A stretch of DNA of 5,722 bases from Verrucomicrobiia bacterium (GTDB taxonomy: Bacteria; Verrucomicrobiota; Verrucomicrobiia; Opitutales; Opitutaceae): NCBI GenBank assembly GCA_030424825.1, contig JAUHWE010000333.1, forward strand, positions 1-5,722. Direction: 5' to 3'. This document shows positions 5,167 through 5,722 of this stretch, in pieces (within the stretch, counting starts at the first letter, position 1; every line of letters begins with the position of its first letter). Below the pieces are notes generated by a model that was not told the origin of the DNA, did no database searches, and worked only from the letters and a program-made list of their open reading frames with translations. The translations under genes were made by a program, and so were the position numbers.

Positions 5167-5722
5167 ATGGCTGGAGTATACGACAGATTAACACGTACGC
5201 AAAAGCTGGCGACGTTCTTGATTGTAATTGGTCCTGAAGCTGCGGCCCATTTACTAAAGCAGTTCGAGGATGAGGAGGTTGAGTTGCTCTGCAAGGAGAT
5301 GACCTCGATCACGGCGATTGAGGAGGAGGATCAAAAGAGGGCCATCGAAGAGTTTTCTGGTGTGATCCTGTCCAGCTACGGATCATTGTTGGGGGGGGCT
5401 TTTTATACTCGCAAGGCATTGGAAATCGCCAAAGGGGATTTCAAGGCGTCGAGTATTCTCGAGAGAATTGCTCCCTCGAGCAATTCGGCAGAGGTCATTA
5501 AGGAAATTGAGCAAATGGAGCCTCGTCAGATCTTCAATATGATCAAGACAGAGCAGTCGCAGACGATCGCCTTTGTTCTGTCCTATCTAGAAAATGACAA
5601 AGCGGGACCGATTCTGGGAATGTTCAATCAGGAACTGCGAGAAGAGGTGATCGAACGTCTGGGAATGTTGGAGCCTACGTCGCTTGAGATTATCAACAAG
5701 GTCGCCAATTCGCTCAGTAAAA
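5167..5722 (+). CDS. fliG: Flagellar motor switch protein FliG (partial, C-terminus off the window)
   Basis: The ATG at 5167, 5 nt after the fliF stop, opens a frame that runs 185 codons to the edge without a stop; full FliG is about 330-350 aa. 'LTRTQKLATFLIVIGPEAAAHLLKQFEDEEVELLCKEM' (8-45) is the FliG N-terminal domain that clasps the FliF tail, and 'GGAFYTRKALEIAKGDFKASSILERI' (76-101) closes it. The middle domain starts at about 110 ('EIEQMEPRQIFNMIKTEQSQTIAFVLSYL') and continues through 'ERLGMLEPTSLEIINKV'. FliG is the rotor protein that receives torque from the stator and binds FliM. The FliM-contacting EHPQ motif is changed here to E129-Q130-S131-Q132. The C-terminal torque domain is not in view. 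No SD at normal spacing is present (GGAAAG at 5150-5155 is 11 nt away), so re-initiation after fliF is likely. A G8 run lies at 5391-5398. Confidence 0.95.
   Translation, partial: MAGVYDRLTRTQKLATFLIVIGPEAAAHLLKQFEDEEVELLCKEMTSITAIEEEDQKRAIEEFSGVILSSYGSLLGGAFYTRKALEIAKGDFKASSILERIAPSSNSAEVIKEIEQMEPRQIFNMIKTEQSQTIAFVLSYLENDKAGPILGMFNQELREEVIERLGMLEPTSLEIINKVANSLSK

Overview
The window reads as a bacterial chromosome segment of moderate GC content (about half, by eye) with no mobile-element, CRISPR, rRNA or tRNA signal. The flagellar proteins are those of a motile Gram-negative-type bacterium. The sulfatase belongs to a subtype (MTxQWRAQ...GYYAHI...HGDMxGSHG) that I associate with Planctomycetes and Verrucomicrobia, and several genes lack a Shine-Dalgarno (SD) sequence. 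A PVC-group, perhaps verrucomicrobial, origin is therefore plausible, but this is inference and no taxonomic marker is present.

Layout. (1) Positions 1-308, minus strand: the N-terminal two thirds of a GNAT acetyltransferase resembling the spermidine/diamine/thialysine acetyltransferases, cut by the window edge. (2) After a 61 bp divergent gap, positions 370-1572, plus strand: an intact sulfatase-fold protein in which the formylglycine cysteine, two metal-binding aspartates and an active-site histidine are all replaced. It is probably a pseudoenzyme. (3) Positions 1597-2103: a complete bacterial non-heme ferritin with every ferroxidase residue present, starting 24 nt after the sulfatase stop. 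(4) Positions 2104-2352: a 249 bp non-coding gap with small inverted repeats, a weak terminator-like element, a sigma-70-like promoter candidate and a good match to a sigma-54 promoter ending just before the next gene. (5) Positions 2353-5722: a flagellar basal-body operon in the order flgB-flgC-fliE-fliF-fliG, with fliG cut by the right edge.

The flagellar genes form one assembly module. FliF builds the MS-ring in the inner membrane, FliG sits on its cytoplasmic tail as the rotor/switch protein, FliE joins the MS-ring to the rod, and FlgB and FlgC are proximal-rod subunits. All lie on the same strand with gaps of 5 to 37 nt, so one transcript starting upstream of flgB is expected. The ferritin and sulfatase are a separate unit with no evident link to motility.

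Most of the window is ordinary. The points that deserve a second look are the multiply inactivated sulfatase, the sigma-54-like element whose predicted start falls on the flgB ATG, and the replacement of the FliG EHPQ motif by EQSQ. I see no convincing new multi-gene system.
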